Source: Chryseobacterium sp. G0186 (GTDB taxonomy: Bacteria; Bacteroidota; Bacteroidia; Flavobacteriales; Weeksellaceae). Taken from it: 64,000 bases of DNA. The notes beneath the pieces were generated by a model, which saw only the letters and a program-made list of their open reading frames with translations, did no database searches and was not told the DNA's origin. How positions within the stretch are numbered: the stretch's first letter is position 1; each line of letters begins with the position of its first letter. The stretch covers positions 930,001 to 994,000 of the forward strand of contig NZ_CP033918.1 in assembly GCF_003815675.1 (NCBI RefSeq), written 5' to 3'. Made by a program: the position numbers and the translations under genes. This document shows positions 36,301 to 43,910 of the stretch, piece by piece.

Positions 36301-37247
36301 CACTAGATAATGTTCCGGCTAACGATTATGCGGAGACATTATGTAACAGCAATACAGGAAATACAATGACTGTAAATCTTCATACCTATGAAGGAAGCAT
36401 CATTAACAATCCTACTGGTTACATTTTCACTTATACAGATGTGGCCGGAAATACTATTCCCAATCCTTCAGCGTATGTATTAAATATCGGTATGACCATT
36501 ATTCATGTGAAAGTATCCACTGCTGCGGGATGTTTTAAATTAGTAAGATTAACTTTAACGTTAAATCCTAAACCTATCGTCAACCTTCCTGCAAAACTTG
36601 ATTTCTGTGCAGGTAAGTCTGCAGTCTTGGATGCCGGACCAGGTTTTACATCTTATGCATGGAGTACAGGAGCTATAACCCGAACCATTACAGTATCTAC
36701 ACCCGGAAATTATTCTGTAAAGGTAACCAACAATTTTGGATGTGAGAATACAGCATCTACCCAGGTTACTCATACTGTTTTACCTTATATTTCATCTATA
36801 AATATTACGAACACTACGGCTACGGTTATTCTTTCCGAAGCCGGAAGCTATGAATACTCTCTGGATAATTCTATATGGCAGGACTCCAATATTTTTACGA
36901 ATCTGAGTTTGGGAGAATATACGGTGTATGTAAGAACAAAAGCCGGATGCTTTATTGGGCAGAAAAAATTCTCCATTTTTAATATTCCCAATATAATCAC
37001 CCCTAACGGAGACGGAAGAAATGATATCTGGAGAATAGTAGGATTAGAAAATTACCCGGGAACTGAAGTTCTCCTATATGATAGAAAAGGAATGCTTATT
37101 TTTAAGGAAATAATTAAAAAAGCACCTTTTCAGTGGGACGGCAGATATGAATCGCAGCCGATAGCTACAGGAAGTTACTGGTACACCATACAGGTTGCTG
37201 ATGGAAGAACCTACACTGGTTGGCTTATGGTCAAGAACAGAGATTAA
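33336..37247 (+). CDS. Large T9SS-exported SBBP, Ig-like and HYR protein
   Basis: 1303 residues. A signal peptide (ILFLLSFLSGIFIFS, cut before QKK) leads to a DUF7948-type domain (FFYENKGQIIDQEGKENQ near residue 30), then SBBP beta-propeller repeats (KDGQKLWGTYYGTP, YGTFYGG-like strands; about 270-690), an Ig or PKD-like domain (about 700-770), a HYR-like domain (about 775-845), two Ig-like modules that repeat each other (about 845-1020), more Ig-like parts, and the C-terminal gliding-motility or CHU_C sorting domain with ITPNGDGRNDIWRI and YDRKGMLIF. The last domain marks type B export by the type IX system. It is a cell-surface or secreted adhesin-like protein. A -7-like box TATATTTA lies at 33309-33316. 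Confidence 0.93.
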   Translation: MPKILFLLSFLSGIFIFSQKKTLENDSYFFYENKGQIIDQEGKENQDVKYLFHSRGLNVQLRSNGFSYDIYETKKTANPNFSKKSDKTIPNPKHYNTEEFIYEKLIHRIDIDFLNSNKNSSITAEGKSLDYDNYFNLPNNSNGITNVHRFKKIRYKNIYPNIDLIFFKPKDTLKPIEYNFIINPGGKVSDIKMKFNGAPTSIKKDQLTMNVRFGEIHENIPNSWIIADKKENVNISFNDLGNQTFGFNAPNDTYKNTLVIDPVPTRVWGSYAGGYGEEYGRIETDSQNNAYLFGTTNSTTNLATSGTYQQIITGTFDAFLTKITKDGQKLWGTYYGTPLNDSFDDVDFDDSFNIYAGGKTYRLSSNTDATFVKFNNNGGLIYEKSFIGNSPDELYTVSYNSGQVFLGGQTMSPNFPVLNAAQPTKLSPNGYSDAYLAAVDALTGNMIWSSFFGATDHSTSIFNIFSSSGDLEIIGATQSSLIPMVNPFQPTFGGVSDGLYLKFSKTGTLLRSSYYGYSIQEYVWEARIVNNILILAGEFPNQNGPIYGPAGIWRVNLATNAITKVTLPFHYTTQLTAYIDSESNVFFSVLSDVGQTDIATSDGYMTSTGPFMKTSMIKYDINNNKEWGTFYGGNGGTQLGRITKDSDGFIYLTGMSSNNTTGIATPGTFQQEGGHPSNDIFIAKFKDCKSLSTLSSNSPVCPNSTIQLNATGGTTYKWTGPNGFTSTLQNPTIPNASAANVGIYFCQITGSSCDGVFTMDVTVGDNIIPIPNIPNLPDITGDCNTIITSLPTATDNCDGALIATTTDPLSYSTSGNYVIHWTYKDSHGNIATQNQNVIITPIASPISTNASLIFCAINNPKISDLQATGLNIKWYDATGGLLPVTTPLVSGQTYYVTQTVNGCESHKTAIQVTVNNTPKPTANANQEFCASANPTLEKLVITGTSLKFYDAAGNPLPITTPLVNGQTYYVTQTLNSCESEKLAITVTLTLDNVPANDYAETLCNSNTGNTMTVNLHTYEGSIINNPTGYIFTYTDVAGNTIPNPSAYVLNIGMTIIHVKVSTAAGCFKLVRLTLTLNPKPIVNLPAKLDFCAGKSAVLDAGPGFTSYAWSTGAITRTITVSTPGNYSVKVTNNFGCENTASTQVTHTVLPYISSINITNTTATVILSEAGSYEYSLDNSIWQDSNIFTNLSLGEYTVYVRTKAGCFIGQKKFSIFNIPNIITPNGDGRNDIWRIVGLENYPGTEVLLYDRKGMLIFKEIIKKAPFQWDGRYESQPIATGSYWYTIQVADGRTYTGWLMVKNRD

Positions 37248-37250
37248 CAA

Positions 37251-37278
37251 AAAAAGAGCAGAATTATCTGCTCTTTTT
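37251..37278. terminator. Bidirectional terminator between convergent genes
   Basis: Perfect 12-bp stem AAAAAGAGCAGA / TCTGCTCTTTTT with loop ATTA between the T9SS protein gene and the minus-strand CvfB-like gene. A and T runs on both sides let it work for both strands. Confidence 0.85.
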
Positions 37279-37282
37279 CTTT

Positions 37283-38107
37283 TTATAATAATTTTATTTT
37301 GTCTTCTAATATATCGATAACCTTATCTTTATAAAGTCCTCCGATTGCTTTCTTAAAGTTCTTTTTACTCATCTGAAGTTCAGCTTTGATCTCTTCTGGT
37401 GAAGATTTATCTGAAACATATAAGAGTCCGTAGTTTTCTTCAAGTTTATCCAGAATCTTTTGCTTAAACTCATCAATATTTTCAAACCCCTCCGGCTGTA
37501 TGGAAACATCAATCTTACCGTCTTCACGAATAGCCTTGATATACCCTTTTTCTTCTGACAGCGGATATAGTTTTTTGAAAACATCAGAAGTATATATTAA
37601 ACCGATATATTCCTTATTGATGACCACATTCCAGCCCAGTTCACTTTCATTCATCATGATAAGATCTACTTTATCTCCTTTTTTGAATGGAAGATCCTGA
37701 TATTGTGGGTTTCTCTTGAATTTTGTAGTTCCTGTAATCAGCTCCATGTTTTCATCTACATAAAGATACACCAGATATCTTTTTCCCTCAAGGATCTTTG
37801 TTTTCTGCTGCTTGTAGGGGATGAAAAGATCTTTAATAATTCCCCAGTCCATAAATGCTCCACTTGGAAGACTCTGTACACAGCTCATTACTGCAAACTC
37901 ACCTACTTCTGCCAATGGAATCTCAGTGGTAGCCTTTAATTTATCATCATCCTGATATACAAAAACCTCAACATACTCTCCTACTTCCTGATCTTCACGA
38001 ATGAAAATTTTAGGAAGAAAAGCCTTTTCACCGGATTCATCTGATAAGATCCATCCTGAGTTATTTTTATCTGAAATTTGTAAATGTTGAGTTTTTCCGA
38101 GTTGCAT
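37283..38107 (-). CDS. CvfB-like S1 RNA-binding protein
   Basis: 274 residues. The family (CvfB/YitL) has several S1-type OB domains and a C-terminal winged helix. Seen here: MQLGKTQHLQISDKNNSGW with AFLPKIFI at the start, GAFMDWGIIKDLFIPYKQQ in the second OB unit (about residues 95-115), LGWNVVINKEYIGLIYTSDVF split as GWNVVINKEYIG and LIYTSDVF in the third, and the winged-helix end (SKKNFKKAIGGLYKDKVI). Staphylococcal CvfB binds RNA and affects virulence gene expression; the role in this organism is not known. Single gene, divergent from the 148-aa gene. Confidence 0.9.
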   Translation of the reverse strand: MQLGKTQHLQISDKNNSGWILSDESGEKAFLPKIFIREDQEVGEYVEVFVYQDDDKLKATTEIPLAEVGEFAVMSCVQSLPSGAFMDWGIIKDLFIPYKQQKTKILEGKRYLVYLYVDENMELITGTTKFKRNPQYQDLPFKKGDKVDLIMMNESELGWNVVINKEYIGLIYTSDVFKKLYPLSEEKGYIKAIREDGKIDVSIQPEGFENIDEFKQKILDKLEENYGLLYVSDKSSPEEIKAELQMSKKNFKKAIGGLYKDKVIDILEDKIKLL

Positions 38108-38185
38108 TGATGATAAAATTAGCTGACAAAGGTACGGAAATTTGAAGATTTTATCCTATGGAATACTTTTAAGAATCATTTTATC

Positions 38186-38216
38186 TTTCAAACAGCCATT
38201 AAAACCTGTACATTTG
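38186..38216 (+). promoter_or_regulatory. Promoter of the 148-aa envelope protein gene
   Basis: TTTC (38186-38189), a 19-base spacer and TACATTTG (38209-38216) match the pattern TTTG-N19-TAnnTTTG with one mismatch. Predicted transcription start near 38222, leader about 17 bases. Confidence 0.65.
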
Positions 38217-38238
38217 AATAAAAAAAAGACTAAAAAAC

Positions 38239-38685
38239 ATGAAAAAGTATTTTGCAATGGCATCCTTTCTTGTCTTCATTACTGCACATGCCCAACTATT
38301 GGACAAAACAGCCTTGAATATCGGATACCGCTACACCGGAAGAAATGTTTTACAGGCCGGCTTGGAATTCAGGCTTGGTGAATCTAATGACAAATCGCTA
38401 ATTTTGGGTCCATCTGTTCTTTATACCCGTATCAATCAAACTGATAAATTTATTCCGGAGGCGAATGCTTATTATACTAATAATGGACAATTATATGGAG
38501 TTTCAGTAAACCAATACTCAGTGGAGCCCAGAATTGGAGTTTCGCTATTCAATCTTTTCTTTATCAATACCGGATATGCTTTTCCCATCCACAAAGAGAA
38601 GTACTTTAAAGGAATTACCTTTGGAATCCAGTTTAATATTGCGCCCAATAAGTCGAAGTTTTATGACAAAATGAAGATGATGTAA
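38239..38685 (+). CDS. Small outer-membrane-barrel-like secreted protein
   Basis: 148 residues with a signal peptide (KKYFAMASFLVFITAHA, cut before QLL). The mature part alternates polar and hydrophobic residues in strands (LNIGYRYTGRNVLQAGLEFRLG in two pieces: NIGYRYTGRN, LQAGLEFRLG; FFINTGYAFPI; GITFGIQFNI), which fits a small beta-barrel or an outer-membrane protein of six to eight strands. No family is recognised. A convincing promoter lies just upstream and a hairpin downstream, so it is a single-gene unit. Confidence 0.8.
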   Translation: MKKYFAMASFLVFITAHAQLLDKTALNIGYRYTGRNVLQAGLEFRLGESNDKSLILGPSVLYTRINQTDKFIPEANAYYTNNGQLYGVSVNQYSVEPRIGVSLFNLFFINTGYAFPIHKEKYFKGITFGIQFNIAPNKSKFYDKMKMM

Positions 38686-38712
38686 GTTGTTCTTACTCTT
38701 CAATATAACAAA

Positions 38713-38742
38713 AAAAGAGCCCCGAATCATACTGAGCTCTTT
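38713..38742. terminator. Terminator between convergent genes
   Basis: Stem AAAGAGC / GCTCTTT with a 15-base loop and an A run on the left and T-rich sequence on the right, between the 148-aa gene and the minus-strand lipoprotein gene. Confidence 0.6.
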
Positions 38743-38766
38743 AAATTTATTTATAATTCTAGAAAT

Positions 38767-39306
38767 TTATAGTTTATAAACTGCACCTACAGGATCATGC
38801 TCTATCCAACAGTCCAAATATAACGCAGTACCTCCATAAAGCGAGGGAAAGTTAACCAGTGTAAAATGTATAATGGTATCACCATTAATCATATACAATC
38901 CATTCTCATCTGCGTCTAACTCAAAGTCAGTAGCATAGCCTCCATTACATGAATTGATTGCACTATTGTCCCCGATGTAGAGCTCACTATTAATCCAATA
39001 ACTTCCACCTTTTTTTCCTGATACATCTTTATCTCTTGCACTTACATAGGTTAACACACCATTTTTGTTATAAATATAACCTTTAGAAAGTAAAATTTTC
39101 TCTTTGAATTCAGTGCTTTTACCTGAAGTTTCACTCACTAAAAACTTTTCATCTTTATAAACGGCCTTAATCTCTGTAGTTTTCTTTTGCTGAACCTGAT
39201 TTACTGTTTCTGGGTTCTCCACTTCATCAGAAGTACATGAGTTATACATTATAAAAGTTCCTGCAATAAGCATACTTTTTAATACGCAAGCAATTGTTTT
39301 TCTCAT
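38767..39306 (-). CDS. Predicted lipoprotein of unknown function
   Basis: 179 residues. The N-terminus MRKTIACVLKSMLIAGTFIM leads to a lipobox-like YNSC with Cys24, then an acidic linker (TSDEVENPETVNQ), which is typical of Bacteroidota lipoproteins. The mature part has KTTEIKAVYKDEKF, LLSKGYIYNKNGVLTYV and a YWINSEL segment, strand-rich, with two further cysteines (SCNGG, DCWIEHD). The family is not recognised. It is a lone gene between two convergent or tandem neighbours. Confidence 0.75.
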   Translation of the reverse strand: MRKTIACVLKSMLIAGTFIMYNSCTSDEVENPETVNQVQQKKTTEIKAVYKDEKFLVSETSGKSTEFKEKILLSKGYIYNKNGVLTYVSARDKDVSGKKGGSYWINSELYIGDNSAINSCNGGYATDFELDADENGLYMINGDTIIHFTLVNFPSLYGGTALYLDCWIEHDPVGAVYKL

Positions 39307-39410
39307 AAATAGAGTTTATTAGGTTATTAAATATTAAGCAATAAATTTATTTATATTTTTTCTAAATAAAAATAAAATAACCCTCTATTTATCATGATAT
39401 AAATCACAAA

Positions 39411-39437
39411 AAAGAGAAGTAAAATTTACCTCTCTCA
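39411..39437 (-). terminator. Terminator of the DUF4476 gene
   Basis: An imperfect hairpin (GAGA-GTAAA / TTTAC-TCTC with one bulged base on each side), followed on the minus strand by a T run. It lies a few bases after the stop of the gene at 39443. Confidence 0.5.
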
Positions 39438-39442
39438 AAATA

Positions 39443-40273
39443 TTATGATTTTGCAATAAACTCCATGAGTTCACGCTTACTATTTTCAAAGTCAAACGCA
39501 TCATAGACTACAAAATACTTATTCTTGTCAGCACAATTACCGTACATGGATTTCGCTAAGGCCAGTCTATTCTTATCAAAACTGAGGGACTTCACCAAAT
39601 CTCTGATCTGTATAGCAGTAAACATCGTATTCCGCATCTGCTGATTAATCATGGCAACTTTACCATCATCAAAGCTTTCATTTCTCTTCATCATTTCAAA
39701 AAACTGACGGAAAGTAGTAGTATCCATTACATTTCCTGCATTATTCCAATTTCCGGAATTATTGCCGTAAGGATTATTCCATACCTCATTCCAATCATTA
39801 AATCCATATTGTCCCTGAACAGGATATGAGTCTAGCAGATATAACCCCTCATTGGTAAAAAAGTCCAGCACCATTCTGCCATTATTACGAAGCATTAAAG
39901 TGGTTCTGTAGATTAAAAATCCATTCTCATAAATGGAAATTGGCATTCTTCCGGATTTTAAATCAAAAAAGCGGTATTTTCCGGAACCATTGGCAATCAT
40001 CTGATCTCCAACTTCAACGGTGAAAAAGCCCTGCTCTGGGATTCGTAAGAAAACCTCAGCATATCCATAGTTTTTATTCCATTGATAGCCCGAATTTTTT
40101 ATCTTATTATTTGGATTTTGCTCAAAAACCTTATTCCTTGTACTGGAGTTGTTAGGTGTTTTCATCTCCGAATGGGAAGCTTCGTTCCTTAACAGCTCTC
40201 CTGCTTTTCCCGCTTCCTGGGCAAATGAATTGACAGCCACCAAAAGCATTAAACTTATAAAAATCTTCTTCAT
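39443..40273 (-). CDS. DUF4476 secreted protein
   Basis: 276 residues from the ATG at 40273, which is followed by a clear signal peptide (MKKIFISLMLLVAVNSFA, cut before QEAG). A longer frame from 40327 would overlap the terminator of lpdA and hide the signal peptide. Residues about 60-140 are a beta-rich N-terminal domain (GYAEVFLRIPEQGFFTVEVG in two parts). The C-terminal 90 residues match DUF4476, with FRQFFEMMKRNESFDDGKV and IQIRDLVKSLSFDKNRL. The function of DUF4476 is unknown. It lies downstream of lpdA but is separated by a strong terminator. Confidence 0.85.
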   Translation of the reverse strand: MKKIFISLMLLVAVNSFAQEAGKAGELLRNEASHSEMKTPNNSSTRNKVFEQNPNNKIKNSGYQWNKNYGYAEVFLRIPEQGFFTVEVGDQMIANGSGKYRFFDLKSGRMPISIYENGFLIYRTTLMLRNNGRMVLDFFTNEGLYLLDSYPVQGQYGFNDWNEVWNNPYGNNSGNWNNAGNVMDTTTFRQFFEMMKRNESFDDGKVAMINQQMRNTMFTAIQIRDLVKSLSFDKNRLALAKSMYGNCADKNKYFVVYDAFDFENSKRELMEFIAKS

Positions 40274-40312
40274 TCCTAATTTTTCAAAATCAATTTCCAT
40301 TTTTATGCCAAA

Positions 40313-40342
40313 AAAAGGGAAAACCAAATGATTTTCCCTTTT
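40313..40342 (-). terminator. Terminator of lpdA
   Basis: Perfect 11-bp stem AAAAGGGAAAA / TTTTCCCTTTT with loop CCAAATGA. On the minus strand a T run follows the second arm. Confidence 0.75.
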
Positions 40343-40373
40343 ATATTGAAATGATTAATTGCTTAATCAAATA

Positions 40374-41777
40374 TTACATGTGAATTGATCTTTTCCCTGT
40401 AGCATCCAATGCTGCTTCTTTAATAGCTTCAGCATAAGTTGGGTGGGCGTGAGAACTTCTTGCAATATCTTCAGCACTTGCACGGAATTCCATAGCAATT
40501 ACTGCTTCAGCAATAAGGTCAGCAGCTCTTGCTCCAATGATGTGCATTCCTAAAACCTCATCAGTTTTTTCGTCTGCAATAATCTTTACAAGACCATCTG
40601 TATCACCACTTGCACGGCTTCTTCCTAATGCTCTCATTGGGAAAGAACCTACTTTGTAAGCTACTCCCTCTTCTTTCAATTGCTCTTCAGTTTTACCTAC
40701 TCCTGCTACTTCCGGCCAAGTATATACTACTCCTGGAATCAGATTATAGTTGATGTGAGGTTTTTGACCTGCCAATATTTCAGCAACAAGAACTCCTTCT
40801 TCTTCAGCTTTATGAGCAAGCATGGCTCCTTTGATAACATCTCCGATTGCATAGATGTTAGCCACGTTAGTCTGTAGATGATCGTTTGTTTTTACTCTTC
40901 CTCTCTCGTCAAGTTCTACTCCTGCTTTTTCAAGACCAAGACCATCTGTATAAGGTCTTCTTCCTACAGAAACTAAACAGTAATCTCCTTCTACAACAAC
41001 CTCTTCTCCTTTTTTATCTTTGGCAGTGATTTTTACAGTATCTCCATTTCTCTCAACTGCAGAAACCGCAGTAGAAAGCATAAACTTCATTCCTTGCTTT
41101 TTAAGAACCTTAGTTAATTCTTTACTCAAAGCACCATCCATTCCAGGGATAATTTTATCCATGAATTCAACAACAGTTACCTGAGATCCTAATCTTAGGT
41201 ATACAGATCCTAATTCAAGACCAATAACTCCACCTCCGATTACTACTAAATGTTTAGGAATTTCCTTAAGGTTTAATGCTTCAGTAGAAGTAATTACCCT
41301 CTCTTTGTCAAGAGAAATAAAAGGTAAAGAAGATGGCTTAGAACCTGTAGCAATGATTGTATATTTAGATTCAATCATTTCAGAAGATCCGTCATTTTTT
41401 GTAATCTTGATCTGAGTAGCAGATTCAAAGCTTCCCAATCCTTCAAAAACAGTGATTTTGTTTTTATCCATCAAGAAGTTGATTCCTTTAGTCGTTTGGT
41501 CTACAACTTCGTTTTTACGCTCAATGATTCTTGCAATGTCTGCTTGTGGCTCATTGATAATAATTCCGTGGCTTGCAAAATTGTGCTTTGCATTCTCGAA
41601 ATGTTCAGAACTGTCAAGAAGTGCTTTTGACGGAATACATCCAACGTTAAGACAAGTTCCGCCTAAAGTTGAATATTTTTCAATAATTGCTGTTTTGAAA
41701 CCTAATTGTGCTGCACGGATCGCAGCTACATAACCACCAGGACCAGAACCTATTACGGTAACATCGAATTGACTCAT
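40374..41777 (-). CDS. lpdA: Dihydrolipoyl dehydrogenase (E3)
   Basis: 467 residues, normal length. It reoxidises the lipoyl groups of 2-oxoacid dehydrogenase complexes and the glycine cleavage system with FAD and NAD+. Seen: the FAD loop GSGPGGYVAAI (10-20), the redox disulfide GGTCLNVGCIPSK with Cys42 and Cys47, the NAD-binding GGGVIGLELGSVY (about 181-193), the AIGDVIKG FAD segment, and the C-terminal HAHPTYAEA with the catalytic His-Glu pair. No E1 or E2 gene is next to it, so it may serve several complexes. It ends with a strong hairpin. Confidence 0.96.
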   Translation of the reverse strand: MSQFDVTVIGSGPGGYVAAIRAAQLGFKTAIIEKYSTLGGTCLNVGCIPSKALLDSSEHFENAKHNFASHGIIINEPQADIARIIERKNEVVDQTTKGINFLMDKNKITVFEGLGSFESATQIKITKNDGSSEMIESKYTIIATGSKPSSLPFISLDKERVITSTEALNLKEIPKHLVVIGGGVIGLELGSVYLRLGSQVTVVEFMDKIIPGMDGALSKELTKVLKKQGMKFMLSTAVSAVERNGDTVKITAKDKKGEEVVVEGDYCLVSVGRRPYTDGLGLEKAGVELDERGRVKTNDHLQTNVANIYAIGDVIKGAMLAHKAEEEGVLVAEILAGQKPHINYNLIPGVVYTWPEVAGVGKTEEQLKEEGVAYKVGSFPMRALGRSRASGDTDGLVKIIADEKTDEVLGMHIIGARAADLIAEAVIAMEFRASAEDIARSSHAHPTYAEAIKEAALDATGKRSIHM

Positions 41778-41903
41778 GTTATTTTATGAATTTGTTTATT
41801 ATTATCTATACTTACTTCTCACAAATTTACATATAAATTACCAAGCACCAAAGTGAGTTTTATCAAGTTTGTCTATATGAATTTGAGATTTAAAAAATAG
41901 TTG

Positions 41904-42230
41904 CTATTTATTGGCATTGATCCATATCATTACGGCAAGAATAATCAAAGCAATTCCAATTTTAATTCCTCCTAAAACAATCATTACTATTCCTGCAGAA
42001 AGAACAACAGTACCTGCTACATATAATATGATACTAATAATGGAACGGTATTTATTTTTTTCTTTTAATGCTTTCTGCTTATCAGCATAGATGTCTTTCA
42101 TTACTACGTCTACATCCTCCCGATTGTACCCTTCCTGGATGATTAATTGATAAATATATTTTTCATTATAATTTTTAGTGAGGTAATTTTTATACTTGTA
42201 GCGTATTTCTTCTTTTAATTGGTTATTCAT
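41904..42230 (-). CDS. Small membrane protein with N-terminal charged domain
   Basis: 108 residues. The first 60 residues are a charged helical domain (KEEIRYKYKNYLTKNYNEKY), followed by two hydrophobic segments (about residues 63-83 and 86-104) near the end. I do not recognise a family. It probably faces the cytoplasm with its N-terminus. It starts 28 bases after the 116-aa gene stops, so the two are likely one unit. Confidence 0.7.
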   Translation of the reverse strand: MNNQLKEEIRYKYKNYLTKNYNEKYIYQLIIQEGYNREDVDVVMKDIYADKQKALKEKNKYRSIISIILYVAGTVVLSAGIVMIVLGGIKIGIALIILAVMIWINANK

Positions 42231-42258
42231 GGTTTTTAGTTTTAGTTTTTAAAAGAAT

Positions 42259-42609
42259 TTACCCATCCACATTCAATTTTCCCTGCCCGAATGTTCCTGT
42301 ACTTTCAAAAAAAGAACCTCCATATACATACCATTCAAGGCTTTCCAGAAATTCCACTGCATTTTCAGGAGTTATTTGTCCCCGATCTTTTTTGGTAACA
42401 ATTCCTTTGTACCATCTTCCTGATTTGGTAATATGTTCAAATTCAACAAAATAACGAATCCATATTCTCTGACAAAGCTTGCACTGTTGAATGGTTACTT
42501 CTGCATGTCTTCCGTTGGTCTGATCTATTCCTAATTCGGAACTTCTGTATTCAGTATAGTTCGGGGTAGGTTTCTCACAGGCGCACCCTATTTGTGGGAT
42601 TTTCTTCAT
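42259..42609 (-). CDS. Small cysteine-cluster protein
   Basis: 116 residues, no signal or membrane segment. Two cysteine pairs are visible: GCACEKP (residues 8-14) and CKLC (about 43-46), spaced as in a zinc ribbon. The rest has an aromatic strand segment (IWIRYFVEFEHITKSGRWYKG) that I list as IWIRYFVEF and SGRWYKG. The family is not recognised. It may be an immunity-like or nucleic-acid-binding protein, but this is not supported beyond the cysteines. It lies 78 bases after the glycosyltransferase and 28 bases before the small membrane protein. Confidence 0.7.
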   Translation of the reverse strand: MKKIPQIGCACEKPTPNYTEYRSSELGIDQTNGRHAEVTIQQCKLCQRIWIRYFVEFEHITKSGRWYKGIVTKKDRGQITPENAVEFLESLEWYVYGGSFFESTGTFGQGKLNVDG

Positions 42610-42687
42610 TGAAACAATATTGATATTTAGATATATTTTAAAAAGCCAAATGTAAAAAATAAGAATCTATATATTCTGATAGAATGA

Positions 42688-43770
42688 TTATTTTTTTATT
42701 AGATCCAGCAGAACCTTTTCGTATTTGGCCATGATAATATTTTTAGAAAACCTTGACTTAATGGAATTTTTTATGGCGTCACGGTTATAATTTTGTTGCA
42801 TAGCAAACATTATTTTCTGGGCAAAATCTTCATAATTTTCGATATTACCGATTTCACCATTGATATTATGTTGAATAATTTCGTTGATGCCTCCTGGACA
42901 ATTGTTGGCCAACGAATAGGTTCCGCAGGCTCCGGCTTCTAAAAGCACATTGGGAAAACCCTCATATCGTGAAGAGAGGATAAATAGGTCCGCATATTTT
43001 AAATACTGGTAAGGATTATCCTGACGCCCATGAAAAATAACATTTTTCAGTCCCAGAAATTCTTTCATCTGAAGCAATACCTCCTTATCTTTTCCATCCC
43101 CAAGGATATGAAGCATGACATTTTCATTTTTCAGCCTTGAAAAAACCTTCAACAGGTTATCAAATCCTTTTCGGGCAGATAAATTACCAATAGCTACTAC
43201 ATTTTTATAATTGTATTTGAAACATTCCGGCTTAGAAGAATCAGAGAGTTTGCCTTCAATAAAATCAAAGTCTACAGGATTATTGATCTTGACAATTTTC
43301 TTTTTCTTGATCTTAAAATTATCAACCAGATCTTTCATCATGTCATCACTCTGTGCAATGATTTTCTGATAGTTGTTGTAAAAATTATAGAAAAATTTAA
43401 TTTCCTTTCTGGTCACATGCTGTGTAACCACATTTGTTTCCCTGGCTATAAATTTTGTTCTTGGAAAAAGCCTGATGAATAATGATAAATAAGCATTCAC
43501 TTCCCCGAAACCGGAAAATACAATATCGGGTTTTCTTCTGTAGATTTCTCCTAAAATGGGTTTTAATGAATGTCTGATTCGTTCCGTATTGATGTCGATG
43601 ATCTCAACATCTTTCTTCAGGAAATCTAGATATCCGCCTTGTTTACGTAACAGCAAAATCTTGGGCTCAAAACGATCCCTGGAGAGATGATTTGCTATAG
43701 TGGTAACAATTCTTTCTGCACCTCCGGTTTCTAAGTCCGGCAGAATAAATATGACAGATATTTTTTTCAT
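42688..43770 (-). CDS. GT4 family glycosyltransferase
   Basis: 360 residues with two Rossmann-like halves (GT-B fold). The N-terminal GGAERIVTTIANHLS (about 17-31) and the C-terminal donor-site motif EGFPNVLLEAGACG (about 269-282), with GNLSARKGFDNLLKVF and LHILGDGKD before it, place it in family GT4. It transfers a sugar from a nucleotide donor in a retaining way, probably to a surface polysaccharide or lipid. No polysaccharide cluster surrounds it, so the target is unknown. Cytoplasmic or peripheral membrane. Confidence 0.92.
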   Translation of the reverse strand: MKKISVIFILPDLETGGAERIVTTIANHLSRDRFEPKILLLRKQGGYLDFLKKDVEIIDINTERIRHSLKPILGEIYRRKPDIVFSGFGEVNAYLSLFIRLFPRTKFIARETNVVTQHVTRKEIKFFYNFYNNYQKIIAQSDDMMKDLVDNFKIKKKKIVKINNPVDFDFIEGKLSDSSKPECFKYNYKNVVAIGNLSARKGFDNLLKVFSRLKNENVMLHILGDGKDKEVLLQMKEFLGLKNVIFHGRQDNPYQYLKYADLFILSSRYEGFPNVLLEAGACGTYSLANNCPGGINEIIQHNINGEIGNIENYEDFAQKIMFAMQQNYNRDAIKNSIKSRFSKNIIMAKYEKVLLDLIKK

Positions 43771-43845
43771 CAGTTAAAGTTACTAAAAAGTTTCATTACG
43801 TGTCAAATATTAGGTAACAGAAGAGAACTGAAGACCTCTATAAAT

Positions 43846-43879
43846 AAAAAGAAGCTTATCCATGGAAAAGCTTCTTTTT
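43846..43879 (-). terminator. Terminator of recQ
   Basis: Perfect 12-bp stem AAAAAGAAGCTT / AAGCTTCTTTTT with a 10-base loop, 31 bases after the recQ stop. Confidence 0.75.
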
Positions 43880-43910
43880 ATTATGATATATATTGAAATA
43901 CCTATAAGAC

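Noticed and set aside
42259..42609. Immunity protein role for the 116-aa cysteine-cluster protein
   Set aside because: No polymorphic toxin gene is adjacent; only the cysteine pairs support anything, which is not enough.
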